64,000 nucleotides of DNA from Thiodiazotropha sp040506195 (GTDB lineage: Bacteria > Pseudomonadota > Gammaproteobacteria > Chromatiales > Chromatiaceae), in assembly GCA_040506195.1 (NCBI GenBank), contig JBEVXH010000002.1, positions 248,001 to 312,000 on the forward strand, in the 5' to 3' direction. Below, piece after piece: positions 16,475 to 25,130 of this stretch (positions are counted from its first letter, which is position 1; each line of letters opens with the position of its first letter). The notes below the pieces were generated by a model. It was not told where the DNA came from. It ran no database searches and worked only from the letters and a program-made list of their open reading frames with translations. The position numbers were made by a program, and so were the translations under genes.

Positions 16475-17770
16475 ATGCGCTACGACAACAGCCAGCCCCA
16501 CACCTACTGGTCCCGCGCCATGATCCTGGTGGACATGAACGCCTTTTTCTGCAGCGTGGAACAGGTCGACCACCCGGAGCTACAGGGACGTCCTATCGGT
16601 ATTACCAACGGCTCCCAGGGGACCTGTATCATCACCAGCTCCTATGAGGCACGCGCCTATGGCGTGCATACCGGCATGCGGCTGAAAGAAGCCCAACGGA
16701 TCTGCCCCGGTTTTCTACAAGTACCGGCCCGCCCGGAGCGCTACGCCCAGGTCTCCTCCCGTATCATGGAGGCGCTCTCAGGCATCACCCCGGACATGGA
16801 GATCTTCTCCGTCGATGAAGCCTTCCTCGACATCACCCATTGCCAACGCCTTCTCGGTACCCCGCAGCAGATCGCAAAGCGAGCCAAGCAGAAGGTGCTG
16901 GAGGCCTCCGGGGGGGTGCTCTGCTCGGTGGGCGTCAGCGGTGATAAGACCACTGCCAAGTATGCCGCCAAACTCGACAAACCCAACGGCATGACCCTTA
17001 TCCCTCCTGGTGTGGCGCAGCAGACCCTGACCAGGGTGCCGGTCACTGAATTGTGCGGTATCGCCAAGGGCATCGGCCGCTACCTGGCGGAACGGGGTGT
17101 CTATACCTGTGGCGACATGCGCCGCCTGCCTATCGGCGAGATCGGGCGACGCTTCGGCAACCCGGGACGGCGTATCTGGCTGATGACCCAGGGACTCGAT
17201 CCCGAGCCGGTGCATACCGATGTCGATGCGCCGAAGTCGATCGGCCATGGCAAGGTCATGCCCCCCAACACCCGTCGGCGCAAGGTGGTCGAAACCTTCC
17301 TGTTGCATATGGTGGAGAAGGTGGCCACCCGACTGCGCCTGCACCACTTCCGCGCCAGCCTGTTTCACATCGGGGTGCGTATCGACGAGGGCTATCTCAG
17401 CCGCAAATACCGCTGTGATCCACCCACCGACCATAGCCCGGAGATCGTTGCCATGTGCCAGGACTTCCTCGATAACCACTGGGCCGGCCAGGGCTGCCAC
17501 CAGGTACAGATCACCGCCCTCGATCCCAAGTACGCCGACTACCAGCTCGACTTTCTGCAGCCGGACCAGCAACGTCAGGATCGCCTCAACCAGGCCATGG
17601 ACCATATCAACCAGCGCTACGGTGAGTTCACCCTCGCCCCCGTTCGCCTGCTGAGCCGGTCGAAAATGCCCAATGTCATCGCGCCGGCCTGGAAGCCGTT
17701 TGGGCACAGGGAAACCATTCTGCAGCACCCGGGCAAAACTCAAAACTCCTTAGCACGCATAGCGGGCTAA
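16475..17770 (+). CDS. Y-family (DinB/UmuC-like) translesion DNA polymerase
   Basis: A 431-aa error-prone polymerase. The catalytic carboxylates are visible in L-V-D-M-N-A-F-F (residues about 17-24) and S-V-D-E-A-F-L-D. Thumb and little-finger regions follow (L-C-G-I-A-K-G-I-G-R-Y-L; D-A-P-K-S-I-G-H-G). Placement after lexA and before a SRAP-like gene supports SOS-inducible translesion synthesis. The last ten or so codons (P-G-K-T-Q-N-S-L-A-R-I-A-G) are encoded by the repeat-like word GGCAAAACTCAAAACTC, so the C-terminus seems to have been extended or replaced by family-2 repeat DNA. No clear beta-clamp-binding motif is visible at that end. The gene's upstream region is also a repeat copy. 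Confidence 0.88.
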   Translation: MRYDNSQPHTYWSRAMILVDMNAFFCSVEQVDHPELQGRPIGITNGSQGTCIITSSYEARAYGVHTGMRLKEAQRICPGFLQVPARPERYAQVSSRIMEALSGITPDMEIFSVDEAFLDITHCQRLLGTPQQIAKRAKQKVLEASGGVLCSVGVSGDKTTAKYAAKLDKPNGMTLIPPGVAQQTLTRVPVTELCGIAKGIGRYLAERGVYTCGDMRRLPIGEIGRRFGNPGRRIWLMTQGLDPEPVHTDVDAPKSIGHGKVMPPNTRRRKVVETFLLHMVEKVATRLRLHHFRASLFHIGVRIDEGYLSRKYRCDPPTDHSPEIVAMCQDFLDNHWAGQGCHQVQITALDPKYADYQLDFLQPDQQRQDRLNQAMDHINQRYGEFTLAPVRLLSRSKMPNVIAPAWKPFGHRETILQHPGKTQNSLARIAG

Positions 17771-17773
17771 GCT

Positions 17774-18193
17774 ATGTGCACCGCCGTCTACTATACCCTC
17801 AACGGCCAGGAGGTACGCACCAAGTTCCCCAATGCCAGGGCCTGCCTGCCGGTGAAGAACAGGCACGGCGATGCCGACCTGCTACCTTGGGGACGGCGCA
17901 CCCACCAGTTCGGCAAGCTGCCATTGGGAGGCTGGGCCAGACTCGACGCCATCTATGGCGGACGCTGGGACCGCTGGCGGCCGATTCCGGTAAAACTGCT
18001 CATCAGCCAGTTCATGGAGGTGGATATGGAGGGCGCCAGCCACTGGTTCGATGTCACTCCGGGCAAATGGATCCAGGGCCTGGTGGCCCACTGGGAACAC
18101 GAAAGGCGTGTCTATGTGGTCACCATCACCCCGGAGATGGAAGACGCCGCCTATGAGCGTTGGCCGCGCATACTCAGCGCAATTACCGATTGA
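17774..18193 (+). CDS. Short SRAP (HMCES/YedK)-like protein in SOS cassette
   Basis: A 139-aa protein starting Met-Cys, as required for SRAP proteins, which crosslink abasic sites through Cys2. By eye it aligns with YedK: L-P-V-K-N-R...L-P-W-G matches the W-G core, G-W-A-R matches I-N-A-R, F-M-E-V matches W-F-E-W, and A-Y-E-R-W-P-R-I-L-S matches I-H-D-R-R-P-L-V-L-S. Cys2 and the catalytic-type Glu (E82) are kept, but the Asn and His positions are Trp54 and Tyr127. It ends about 60 residues earlier than YedK. It begins 3 bp after the polymerase stop, so it is in the SOS operon. It may be a minimal or specialised SRAP; a non-enzymatic DNA-binding role is possible. Confidence 0.6.
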   Translation: MCTAVYYTLNGQEVRTKFPNARACLPVKNRHGDADLLPWGRRTHQFGKLPLGGWARLDAIYGGRWDRWRPIPVKLLISQFMEVDMEGASHWFDVTPGKWIQGLVAHWEHERRVYVVTITPEMEDAAYERWPRILSAITD

Positions 18194-18216
18194 GGAATAA
18201 CAGAGCGGGAAAAAAC

Positions 18217-18424
18217 TAGCCGCGAATGAACGCCAATCGCCGCAAAGAAGCGTAAATATTTTGTAACTGAGCAAACAAGGTTGTCCAACCGCTACATGCA
18301 AACGCAACGTACACTGGAACTCCATGCAAGTTGGTTATGATGATGTTTATTGGATGGCACAGTGATCATGCGCATTGTCATGCCATTCGCACTATTTTGC
18401 GGTGATTGGCTTCATTTGCGGTTA
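18217..18424. repeat. Family-3 intergenic inverted-repeat element, copy 1
   Basis: Left end TAGCCGCGAATGAACGCC, right end GATTGGCTTCATTTGCGGTTAA: the ends are imperfect inverted repeats. A second copy lies at 38521-38682. It fills the space between the SOS cassette and the leftward PpiC-type gene; the interior is unrelated to copy 2 except near the ends. Confidence 0.6.
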
Positions 18425-18461
18425 ATCAATGTGTTTAACAAGCCATGATCACTACGTCTGA

Positions 18462-19901
18462 CTACTCGACGAGCGCCTTCATCTCGTCAAGGATGAGTCG
18501 GGCACGCTCCGGATGCTGTTCCATCTCCCTGCTCTTGGCGGCGATCCACTGCGCCTCTTCCTGCAGCAACCGGTTCAGGTTCTCTTCATAGACAATTACC
18601 GGATAGTCCCGCTTGCGCAGTTCCACCACATAGTCGTTGAGACGCTCTTTCAGCAGCAGCCGACGGGTCTGTTGCCGGGTATCCGGATCATTGATATCGG
18701 TATATTTTGAAACCCTTTGATCAGTCACTCGAACAATATGCCAGCCGGCGGGGGTCTCTACGGGGCCTCCCAACTCGCCGATTTCAAGTGCGAAGGCCAA
18801 CTCATCCAGGGCGGGAAAGCCGCTGCCCTCCTCGACCCAACCGAAGTCACCCAGGGTCTGCTTTGCCCTTGGATCGATGGAGTGGTTGAGCGCCGCCTGG
18901 TAAATGGTCAGTTCGCCTTTCTGCAGTTTTTCCATGATATCCAGCGCTGTCTTCTCATCCTTCAACACCACCATCTGCAGCTTGCGGTGCTCATTGAAGG
19001 TAATGCGTTCTTGATGTTTTATAAAATAGTCCCGGACCTCCTGCTCCGTCGGCTGCATAGCCTGCGCCAGCGCACTACGATGCTGATTGACCAGACGTGT
19101 CATACTGAATTCGGTCAGGGCGGACTGAAAACCCGGATCCCGATCCAGCCCCGCCTCTCGCCCCTTTTTCGCCAATAGGTAGTTATCTATCAGTCCATTA
19201 AGGGTTTTCAGGCGTCTGTTGATATCGATCGAGTTGTTCAAGGTAGTGAGATATTTCTTACTCTCGCCCCATGTCATTACGTTACCGTCATACTCGGCGA
19301 TCACCTGCTCATCGCTGCGTATACTGTCATCTTCAATCTCAAGCTGCTTGGTGTGAATCATTACCTTAGCCCCGGCATGCAGATGCTTGCGCAATCCCTG
19401 TTTGCGCACCAGGTATTTTGCTTTTTTGACCTTTGCCTCGACCAGGGGACGCATCTTGTCATCCAGCTCGGTATCCTTGGCAAAGTGTTTCTTCACATAA
19501 TCGGCAATATCTGCCTCGCTGACAGCGGTATCCGCTTTCAGGTAGTGTTTGCGATAGAGTCCCGCAAGCATGCCATCGGCATACTCCTGCAACTCCCGTT
19601 TGAAATTCGGATCCTCCAGCTTTCCCTTGCCCACGGCATCCAGATAGAGCAGGTTGACGCTGATCGCCTTGTCCAGCAGCGTCAGGATCACAGTGCGTCG
19701 TTCGGGTGTACCCAATGCCGGCGTTGACAGGCCGACTACGGCTGTACTGTTCAGTTGCGTGTTCAGTTGGGGGAAGGTGATGACCCGGTCGTCAACCCGG
19801 GCCAGGATATTGCTATCGGCTTGTGCAGGCTCTGCTGTAGGTTCTCCCCATGCGGAAGCAGCCAAGAAACAACCGACCACCAGTGTTACAAGATTTTTCA
19901 T
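18462..19901 (-). CDS. SurA/PpiD-like periplasmic peptidyl-prolyl isomerase (PpiC domain)
   Basis: A 479-aa exported foldase with signal peptide M-K-N-L-V-T-L-V-V-G-C-F-L-A-A-S-A-W-G. A SurA-N-like helical region comes first (to about 150). A parvulin/PpiC domain at about 300-405 shows H-S-I-D-P-R-A-K, G-D-F-G-W-V-E-E-G-S-G-F, L-A-F-A-L-E-I-G-E-L-G-G-P-V-E-T and G-W-H-I-V-R-V. It is downstream of, and in the same direction as, a nine-haem cytochrome gene 221 bp away with a hairpin between. It may assist maturation or export of that large secreted protein. A general outer-membrane chaperone role cannot be excluded. Confidence 0.82.
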   Translation of the reverse strand: MKNLVTLVVGCFLAASAWGEPTAEPAQADSNILARVDDRVITFPQLNTQLNSTAVVGLSTPALGTPERRTVILTLLDKAISVNLLYLDAVGKGKLEDPNFKRELQEYADGMLAGLYRKHYLKADTAVSEADIADYVKKHFAKDTELDDKMRPLVEAKVKKAKYLVRKQGLRKHLHAGAKVMIHTKQLEIEDDSIRSDEQVIAEYDGNVMTWGESKKYLTTLNNSIDINRRLKTLNGLIDNYLLAKKGREAGLDRDPGFQSALTEFSMTRLVNQHRSALAQAMQPTEQEVRDYFIKHQERITFNEHRKLQMVVLKDEKTALDIMEKLQKGELTIYQAALNHSIDPRAKQTLGDFGWVEEGSGFPALDELAFALEIGELGGPVETPAGWHIVRVTDQRVSKYTDINDPDTRQQTRRLLLKERLNDYVVELRKRDYPVIVYEENLNRLLQEEAQWIAAKSREMEQHPERARLILDEMKALVE

Positions 19902-20045
19902 TTTTGCCTCCGACTGCCTGCCCTGCCCAACCAGGTACCCGGCCGCATCAGTAGCGGAACAGGTCTGCGGTATATAATCGATGGTTAAACAGTTGGGCGA
20001 TTCAACTTAACCCTAAAAAACACGAATCATGGCTGTGAACTGAGC

Positions 20046-20074
20046 GGGAGGGGAAACAGGCCGTTTCCCCTCCC
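20046..20074 (-). terminator. Strong hairpin between cytochrome and foldase genes
   Basis: A perfect 12-bp stem (GGGAGGGGAAAC / GTTTCCCCTCCC) with a 5-base loop lies about 50 bp past the cytochrome stop. No T run follows on the minus strand, so it may be an attenuating or mRNA-stabilising hairpin rather than a full intrinsic terminator. Confidence 0.6.
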
Positions 20075-20122
20075 AATGCTGCCAGTCTATCGGCCTATTT
20101 GACAGACTGGGTTGTACTGCCG

Positions 20123-23100
20123 TTACCAGCCACAGGTCGAGCCGGTGCGATCAAGGGATACATCTTCCCATACGCTTTCCGACACCCGGCCTTCCGCGAG
20201 ATGGAGTTTCCACTCCCGACCGTCTTCGCCGTTACAGGCCACTTCCTGCCATTCGTCGTCATGACAGCCCTGGCAGACGGTATTGCGTGGATCCGTGGAA
20301 CCGAAAACTGCACCGGTCAAGTCAATCTCGACCTGATCCATGGTTTTCCGCGAAACCCGGCCTTTCATGGCGTGCTCTAACCATTCACCTTCTCCCGGGC
20401 TGACTTCATCGTTCTCATTATCGTGACAACTGAGGCAGAAGTCCTGGGTTGGATTATGGTTATCGGTAAAGGTATGGGCCCAGCTGACTGCCGCATCAAA
20501 GTCCGATGTGATGGGGATTCCGTCAAACGCCAGACCGTCACCACCGTCGCAGTTGCCGCCATCCTCACCCGGTTCGCAGACCCGTGCGGGTATCTGGGCA
20601 TCCGGGTTGTCTGCCAGGGTCTCATACATATGGCAGGAACCACACTTCAGCGGGCCATGGCTGTCGTCGCTGTTGAGATAAGCCGCCTGGGCATATGTGG
20701 TGGCATCCACGCCATCCACGCCAGGACCCTGCTCCAGATGGGGCGCCACCGGATAGAGGCCGTGGATCGACTCATGACAACCCTGACAGGTGATGTCCCG
20801 GTGACCGCGCGAGTAGCGCATCAACCCCGCCTTGCGTGGATAGTTGAAGGGCGCATGGTCATTACCCGGCTGATGGCCGCTCGGCTCCACGTAGGGTGCG
20901 GTATGACAGTCGGCGCAATGGGGTTCGCCGGCTGCGAGCCAGTGGTCGCGTCCGTCGGTCGCCGCCGAGAAGGGCACTGCGGCCGCCATCGACCCGCTCA
21001 GGGTCTGCTGGGCTGCAGCCACGCAATCGTCGGTGGTACAGAAATCGAGGATACTGACACTGAAGTCGCCGTCGCCATCGAAGCTGCCACAGATCTGGAA
21101 GTCCGCCTCGCCGTTGCCATCACAGTCGGGGCCTGGTGCTGCGGCACCGGTGGTACATGCAGTGACGTCCCCCGCCACCTCTATGGTGGCCAGCTTGGCG
21201 TCGAGCGCCGGGTCGGTACTGCCGCCCAAATAGGCACAGAGCCCGGGATCGCGGCGCCAGATGGCCATGGTCTCTTCCGAGGTGCGAATCGCGCCATCGG
21301 CCGGGAAGACATTGGGATCTCTTGGATCGAGCCAGTTCAAAGCCTGTTGCGTATCTACGCCTACTGCGGCGGCAATGTCATCCAGTGAAGCCAGCGCGCG
21401 TATATTGCTTGCGCCCGGACCGGGTATGCCATCGATCAGGCTCTCCATGTTCTCGCGTTTCCAGATCTCCTGGCTCAACTGGTTGTGACAGTTGGTACAC
21501 CAGATACCCCGGTCGTCGCGATCGCTGCCCGCAAGGCCTGCCTGATTGCGTGACACATTGTCGCGTAACCATTCGCCGATGGCGGTCAGATGCTCAGGCG
21601 TACCTGCACCGTCGATATCCTTGAACGGATTGGAGTGAACATCGCGGCCTACGAAACAACCGCCGGCGCCCAAACGGTTATCCGTATCGGCATAGAAGTT
21701 GTCTCCCGTCTCGGTGATGGGATAGCCCGCCATGTCACCATTGGAACGATGGGCTGGATGACATCCCTGACAGCCGCCGAAACGGCCGAGACTGTCACTG
21801 AATGCGATCGGACCGCCCTCGCCTACACCGCGATGGGTCTGATGAATCGCCTCGGACATGGGCAGAATGACCTTATTGTTACCCTCATCATCGATAAAGG
21901 AGGCCGACTTGACCTGGGCGATGACGTTATCCGCATGGCAACGTTGACAAAGCACGGTGGTATTGCCGATTCGTGTGCTTTGCGCAAATACCGGTCGGTT
22001 GTTTTGCGCCGATAGATCGGCCGCTAAGGCATCGCACTCCGCCGGTGTACCGCAGGCAGGGTAATTATCCAGGAAACCCGTGCCATGGCTCATGTCATGC
22101 AGGCCGAGAATACTGATGGCCGCACTCTTGAGTCGCGGATACCAATCCGAGTCGCCAGGGCCTATGCCGTAGTAGCTCATCCAGAAATTGTACTCCTGCT
22201 GAACCTTGGCCCAGATTTCATCCCCGCTCTTATGGGGAGAATTAGTGGTATCCACCTCCGAATGGCAGCGCTCGCAGTTGGGGATATCGATGGGGGCGGT
22301 ACCGAAGCCCTCCACAGGTATACCATTCTGCATCACAGGTTCACCCATGCCGCCCGGCTGAGTGGGATCGTAATGGCGCAGCTTGGCCCTCATCGCAACG
22401 AAGGGGCGTACAGAGTCCTCGAACATCGCGCCCGGATCGGCAAAGAAGTTGATGGAATCCTCGAACGGGGTCAACGGGAGCCCCAAGGCCTCCCATATCC
22501 TGGGCGAGGTCAGGGTGATCGGCAGGTTCTCCAACACCTTCATCTGGGTATAGACAACAGTGCCATGCTCACCGGAGAAGGTCAGCACGTTGCCGTTGGA
22601 TGCACCACCACAGTCATTCGGTACGGCAGGATTGCTTGGTACGCCATCGGGATGAGAAACAGGCCCCATGGGATGGAGGCCGGCTCCGCAATCCGCGGGA
22701 TACTCGATATGGCCGGTTACGCCGAGTCGAATCTTATCGCTCTCCGCGGTTGAATTGTTTGGATTGGCACCCTCCAGGTCGGCATAGATATAGAGATGAT
22801 TCCAGACTGCATTCCAGTAGTTGTCGGTCGGATCATCGAAATCGCCATCGCCCACCATAGCGCCGCTGACACCGTTCCAGGTCGGGTTGCCGTCTTGACC
22901 TGAAATCACTAACGAACCGTCGGGATTGACCGCCGCGGAATCGGCAAGGGTATTCCACATCAGCAGTGAATTGCCCTCTGTCGCACTGATCAGTGTTGAG
23001 GTCTGCGGTACTACCTGCGGGCGGGTTTCGCGGGGCTGTGCATCATGCCAATATTCGAGCACATATTTTTGGAAATCCCCATTCGCATCGAGATCGGGGT

Positions 23101-23569
23101 CACGCAAAACAGTCTGGCGCCCCAAAGCATCCAGGCCTACCGAGGGATCTCCCTCCAGAAGGCGCGCGAAGGCCGTCTGCCCTTCGTCACTCTGCTGCGT
23201 CTTCACAACCTGGGCAAGAATTGAGTTGTAGGGAGGGAGCACACAACAGTAAGCGAACTCAAACCCGGTACAGTGCATACCGAGCTCATAGTTCATCATG
23301 ATATTGAAACTGTTCTTTGGGCGTAGCGCCTGGCCATTACCGTCGTCATCTTCGGTATCTTCCCCTTCCTCTTCGACTTCTTCTTCCTCTTCCTCGTCCT
23401 TCCTGCGCTCATCCTCTTCGCTACTGTATTTGTCTTCCTCGTGATTTTCCTCTCCTTCATCTCTGCTCGCCCAGCTATTGTCCATGGCGAAAATCAGCAT
23501 GAAGATAAACGAAATCGCGAGTGTTACGAAGCGATGAGATTTATTGCGTCGTGATTGATTGAACTTCAT
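20123..23569 (-). CDS. Secreted nonahaem c-type cytochrome with acidic N-terminal region
   Basis: An 1148-aa exported protein. The signal peptide ends near N-S-W-A-S. A very acidic low-complexity region (about residues 35-75, E/D-rich) follows. Nine CxxCH haem motifs are visible: C-E-R-C-H, C-Q-R-C-H, C-Q-G-C-H, C-T-N-C-H, C-A-D-C-H, C-Q-G-C-H, C-G-S-C-H, C-L-S-C-H and C-Q-G-C-H. Calcium-loop-like stretches occur at D-L-D-A-N-G-D and D-G-D-G-D-F. Two related C-terminal units (G-R-V-S-R-K-T-M-D-Q-V and G-R-V-S-E-S-V-W-E-D-V) indicate internal duplication. Nine covalent haems suggest periplasmic or cell-surface electron transfer. No standard partner (NapC/NrfH or porin) is adjacent. I do not recognise a named enzyme. 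Confidence 0.85.
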   Translation of the reverse strand: MKFNQSRRNKSHRFVTLAISFIFMLIFAMDNSWASRDEGEENHEEDKYSSEEDERRKDEEEEEEVEEEGEDTEDDDGNGQALRPKNSFNIMMNYELGMHCTGFEFAYCCVLPPYNSILAQVVKTQQSDEGQTAFARLLEGDPSVGLDALGRQTVLRDPDLDANGDFQKYVLEYWHDAQPRETRPQVVPQTSTLISATEGNSLLMWNTLADSAAVNPDGSLVISGQDGNPTWNGVSGAMVGDGDFDDPTDNYWNAVWNHLYIYADLEGANPNNSTAESDKIRLGVTGHIEYPADCGAGLHPMGPVSHPDGVPSNPAVPNDCGGASNGNVLTFSGEHGTVVYTQMKVLENLPITLTSPRIWEALGLPLTPFEDSINFFADPGAMFEDSVRPFVAMRAKLRHYDPTQPGGMGEPVMQNGIPVEGFGTAPIDIPNCERCHSEVDTTNSPHKSGDEIWAKVQQEYNFWMSYYGIGPGDSDWYPRLKSAAISILGLHDMSHGTGFLDNYPACGTPAECDALAADLSAQNNRPVFAQSTRIGNTTVLCQRCHADNVIAQVKSASFIDDEGNNKVILPMSEAIHQTHRGVGEGGPIAFSDSLGRFGGCQGCHPAHRSNGDMAGYPITETGDNFYADTDNRLGAGGCFVGRDVHSNPFKDIDGAGTPEHLTAIGEWLRDNVSRNQAGLAGSDRDDRGIWCTNCHNQLSQEIWKRENMESLIDGIPGPGASNIRALASLDDIAAAVGVDTQQALNWLDPRDPNVFPADGAIRTSEETMAIWRRDPGLCAYLGGSTDPALDAKLATIEVAGDVTACTTGAAAPGPDCDGNGEADFQICGSFDGDGDFSVSILDFCTTDDCVAAAQQTLSGSMAAAVPFSAATDGRDHWLAAGEPHCADCHTAPYVEPSGHQPGNDHAPFNYPRKAGLMRYSRGHRDITCQGCHESIHGLYPVAPHLEQGPGVDGVDATTYAQAAYLNSDDSHGPLKCGSCHMYETLADNPDAQIPARVCEPGEDGGNCDGGDGLAFDGIPITSDFDAAVSWAHTFTDNHNPTQDFCLSCHDNENDEVSPGEGEWLEHAMKGRVSRKTMDQVEIDLTGAVFGSTDPRNTVCQGCHDDEWQEVACNGEDGREWKLHLAEGRVSESVWEDVSLDRTGSTCGW

Positions 23570-23949
23570 AATCGAACCCCTCCATGAAGCTGTACGATTT
23601 TTATGTAGGACGAGTACTCCGGCGGCGCTATACGTCCACGATTAGCTCACATTGAATGTGATGACCCTCCTGCCCAATAGCTACCAAATTAAATGAATAA
23701 CCAACAATAACTACTTGTATTAATTTGTTTTTTATCCGGCACTCATTAATACTGCATTGGCCTTTTTGGGCAGGTAGTCCCAAAATTAGCAAAATAAGAT
23801 TAAGAGAAACTTAAAGAGTTGAGGGTTTGGGAAAAGAAATACTAGGCTGGGTCTAAAGATGTGACCCAGTTCATGCTCTAAAATCTGACAAGACAGTGCT
23901 TACGCTTCGCTCAGTTGACAGTCCCCGATGCATTTTTACCGCAGGCACC
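23570..23949. other. Intergenic region upstream of the cytochrome gene
   Basis: About 380 bp without a gene. It presumably carries the leftward cytochrome promoter in the A/T-rich part (about 23680-23760); I cannot assign hexamers with confidence. A 7-bp hairpin at 23847-23869 is listed separately. Confidence 0.4.
23847..23869 (-). terminator. Hairpin downstream of TlpA-like gene
   Basis: A perfect 7-bp stem (CTGGGTC / GACCCAG) with a 9-base loop about 80 bp past the TlpA-like stop. Reading leftward it is followed by pyrimidine-rich sequence rather than a clean T run, so terminator function is tentative. Confidence 0.4.
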
Positions 23950-24480
23950 CTACTTCTGCATTACCTGGTGAACGATCGAAGCGGCTTCCTCACTGTCCCA
24001 TTCGACAGGACCGATCGCCTTATAGCGCAAGCGCCCCTGACCATCAACGAGAAAACTGCTCGGAAAGACCTTGACCTCCCACGCATTGGCTGCGACTCGA
24101 CTTGGATCAAGTAGAACGGGAAAATTGAGTTTTAAGCGAGCCGCCATTTTACTTACACGACGTTCGCTCTCCTCGACATTGATGGCCAAGATGACGAAAT
24201 CGGACTGGTTCATCGCCTCTTTCAACCTGATCAGGGACGGCATCTCCTCAATACAGGGGGGGCACCAGGTTGTCCAGAAGTTGAGTAAAACCGTTTTGCC
24301 TTTGAGATCGCTGATTTTGACTTGATTGCCTTTTATGTCTTGAAGAACCAGGGGGGGGGCGGGATGATCCGGCAATACAACCTCAAGCCAGCCACCACGG
24401 GCCAGGCCGCCGGATGAAATTAAAAACAGGATCAACACCTGTATGAGATCAATAAAGTATGACCTTTTGAACAGATTCAT
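23950..24480 (-). CDS. TlpA/ResA-like thiol-disulfide oxidoreductase
   Basis: A 176-aa exported or membrane-anchored thioredoxin-fold protein. The N-terminal hydrophobic segment (about 10-28) may be a signal anchor. The redox motif is W-C-P-P-C in F-W-T-T-W-C-P-P-C-I-E-E-M-P. The cis-proline region reads V-F-P-S-S-F-L-V-D. The AhpC/TSA-like opening P-L-V-L-Q-D-I-K-G and length fit TlpA/ResA. Such proteins reduce apocytochrome haem motifs during c-type cytochrome maturation, which fits the nine-haem cytochrome about 380 bp away, although they are separate transcription units. Confidence 0.85.
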   Translation of the reverse strand: MNLFKRSYFIDLIQVLILFLISSGGLARGGWLEVVLPDHPAPPLVLQDIKGNQVKISDLKGKTVLLNFWTTWCPPCIEEMPSLIRLKEAMNQSDFVILAINVEESERRVSKMAARLKLNFPVLLDPSRVAANAWEVKVFPSSFLVDGQGRLRYKAIGPVEWDSEEAASIVHQVMQK

Positions 24481-24575
24481 GGTGATTTATTCTTAAACCA
24501 GTATCAATTGTTCGACCGCCTGATGCAGAGTATTCATGCAGTTGACTTTAAATAATACATAAAAATCGGTCTCTA

Positions 24576-24856
24576 GGGCCTGTTAAAACTAATCCAATTG
24601 GCCCTGTTGTGCCTGAAAAAGCGCCAATCAAGGCGCACCCCAAGGGCACTTCCTTCGGGGCGCACCCCAAGGGCACTTCCTTCGGGGCGCACCCCAAGGG
24701 CACTTCCTTCGGGGCGCAACCCGAAGGGCTGGGGCTATTTTTCCGCCCAGCGGCGTTATCATTCGCTCATGTAGCATAACTACACCTCGCTCATTCTGCC
24801 TTGCTGGGCAAAAAAATAGTCCCAGCAGGGCCGATTGGATTAGTGTTAACAGGCCC
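24576..24856. mobile_element. MITE-like family-1 element, full copy
   Basis: A 281-bp non-coding element with near-perfect terminal inverted repeats of about 33 bp: left end GGGCCTGTTAAAACTAATCC, right end GGATTAGTGTTAACAGGCCC. The interior has three tandem copies of a unit containing CACCCCAAGGGCACTTCC and then TCATTCGCTCATGTAG. A second full copy is at 60791-61070 and an internally deleted copy at 54486-54586. No transposase is encoded, so it would be mobilised in trans. CTA/TAG flanks could be part of the ends or a short target duplication. Confidence 0.8.
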
Positions 24857-24934
24857 TAGCTTAATGATAAAAAAGTAGATTTCTAAACTTTACTCTATTT
24901 TTTGCATGAGAGTTTGGAAGGGTCAAAATGTAAC

Positions 24935-24961
24935 TAAAGTTTTACAAATCGAAGACGATAT
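24935..24961 (+). promoter_or_regulatory. FliA (sigma-28)-type promoter of chemoreceptor gene
   Basis: TAAAGTTT (24935-24942), an 11-base spacer, then GACGATAT (24954-24961). The consensus is TAAAGTTT-N11-GCCGATAA, so the -35 is exact and the -10 matches at six of eight positions. It lies about 170 bp upstream of the chemoreceptor start, with no gene between, placing the receptor in the motility/chemotaxis regulon. Confidence 0.7.
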
Positions 24962-25130
24962 GTCTTGCAACCATGGAGTTTATGGTTACGGCAAAGCAAA
25001 ACAAAAAGCATATTTGCTGTAATGAATCGTCCACAGGCGGCTTGTGGGCAAGGTTATACGGCGCATACGAACTATAAAAATATCAGCGCCAGGAATTGGA
25101 ATATGGATCATCCATATCAGGGAAACGATC

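Noticed and set aside
16778..17743. 321-aa antisense frame opposite the Y-family polymerase
   Set aside because: Shadow of codon bias; the plus strand shows the catalytic polymerase motifs.
20423..21388. 321-aa frame opposite the multihaem cytochrome
   Set aside because: The minus strand carries the CxxCH motifs; the plus-strand translation is biased and featureless.
24576..24856. Tandem CACTTCC units considered as a CRISPR array
   Set aside because: Only three adjoining units without unique spacers, inside an element with inverted ends; a second copy has the same units.
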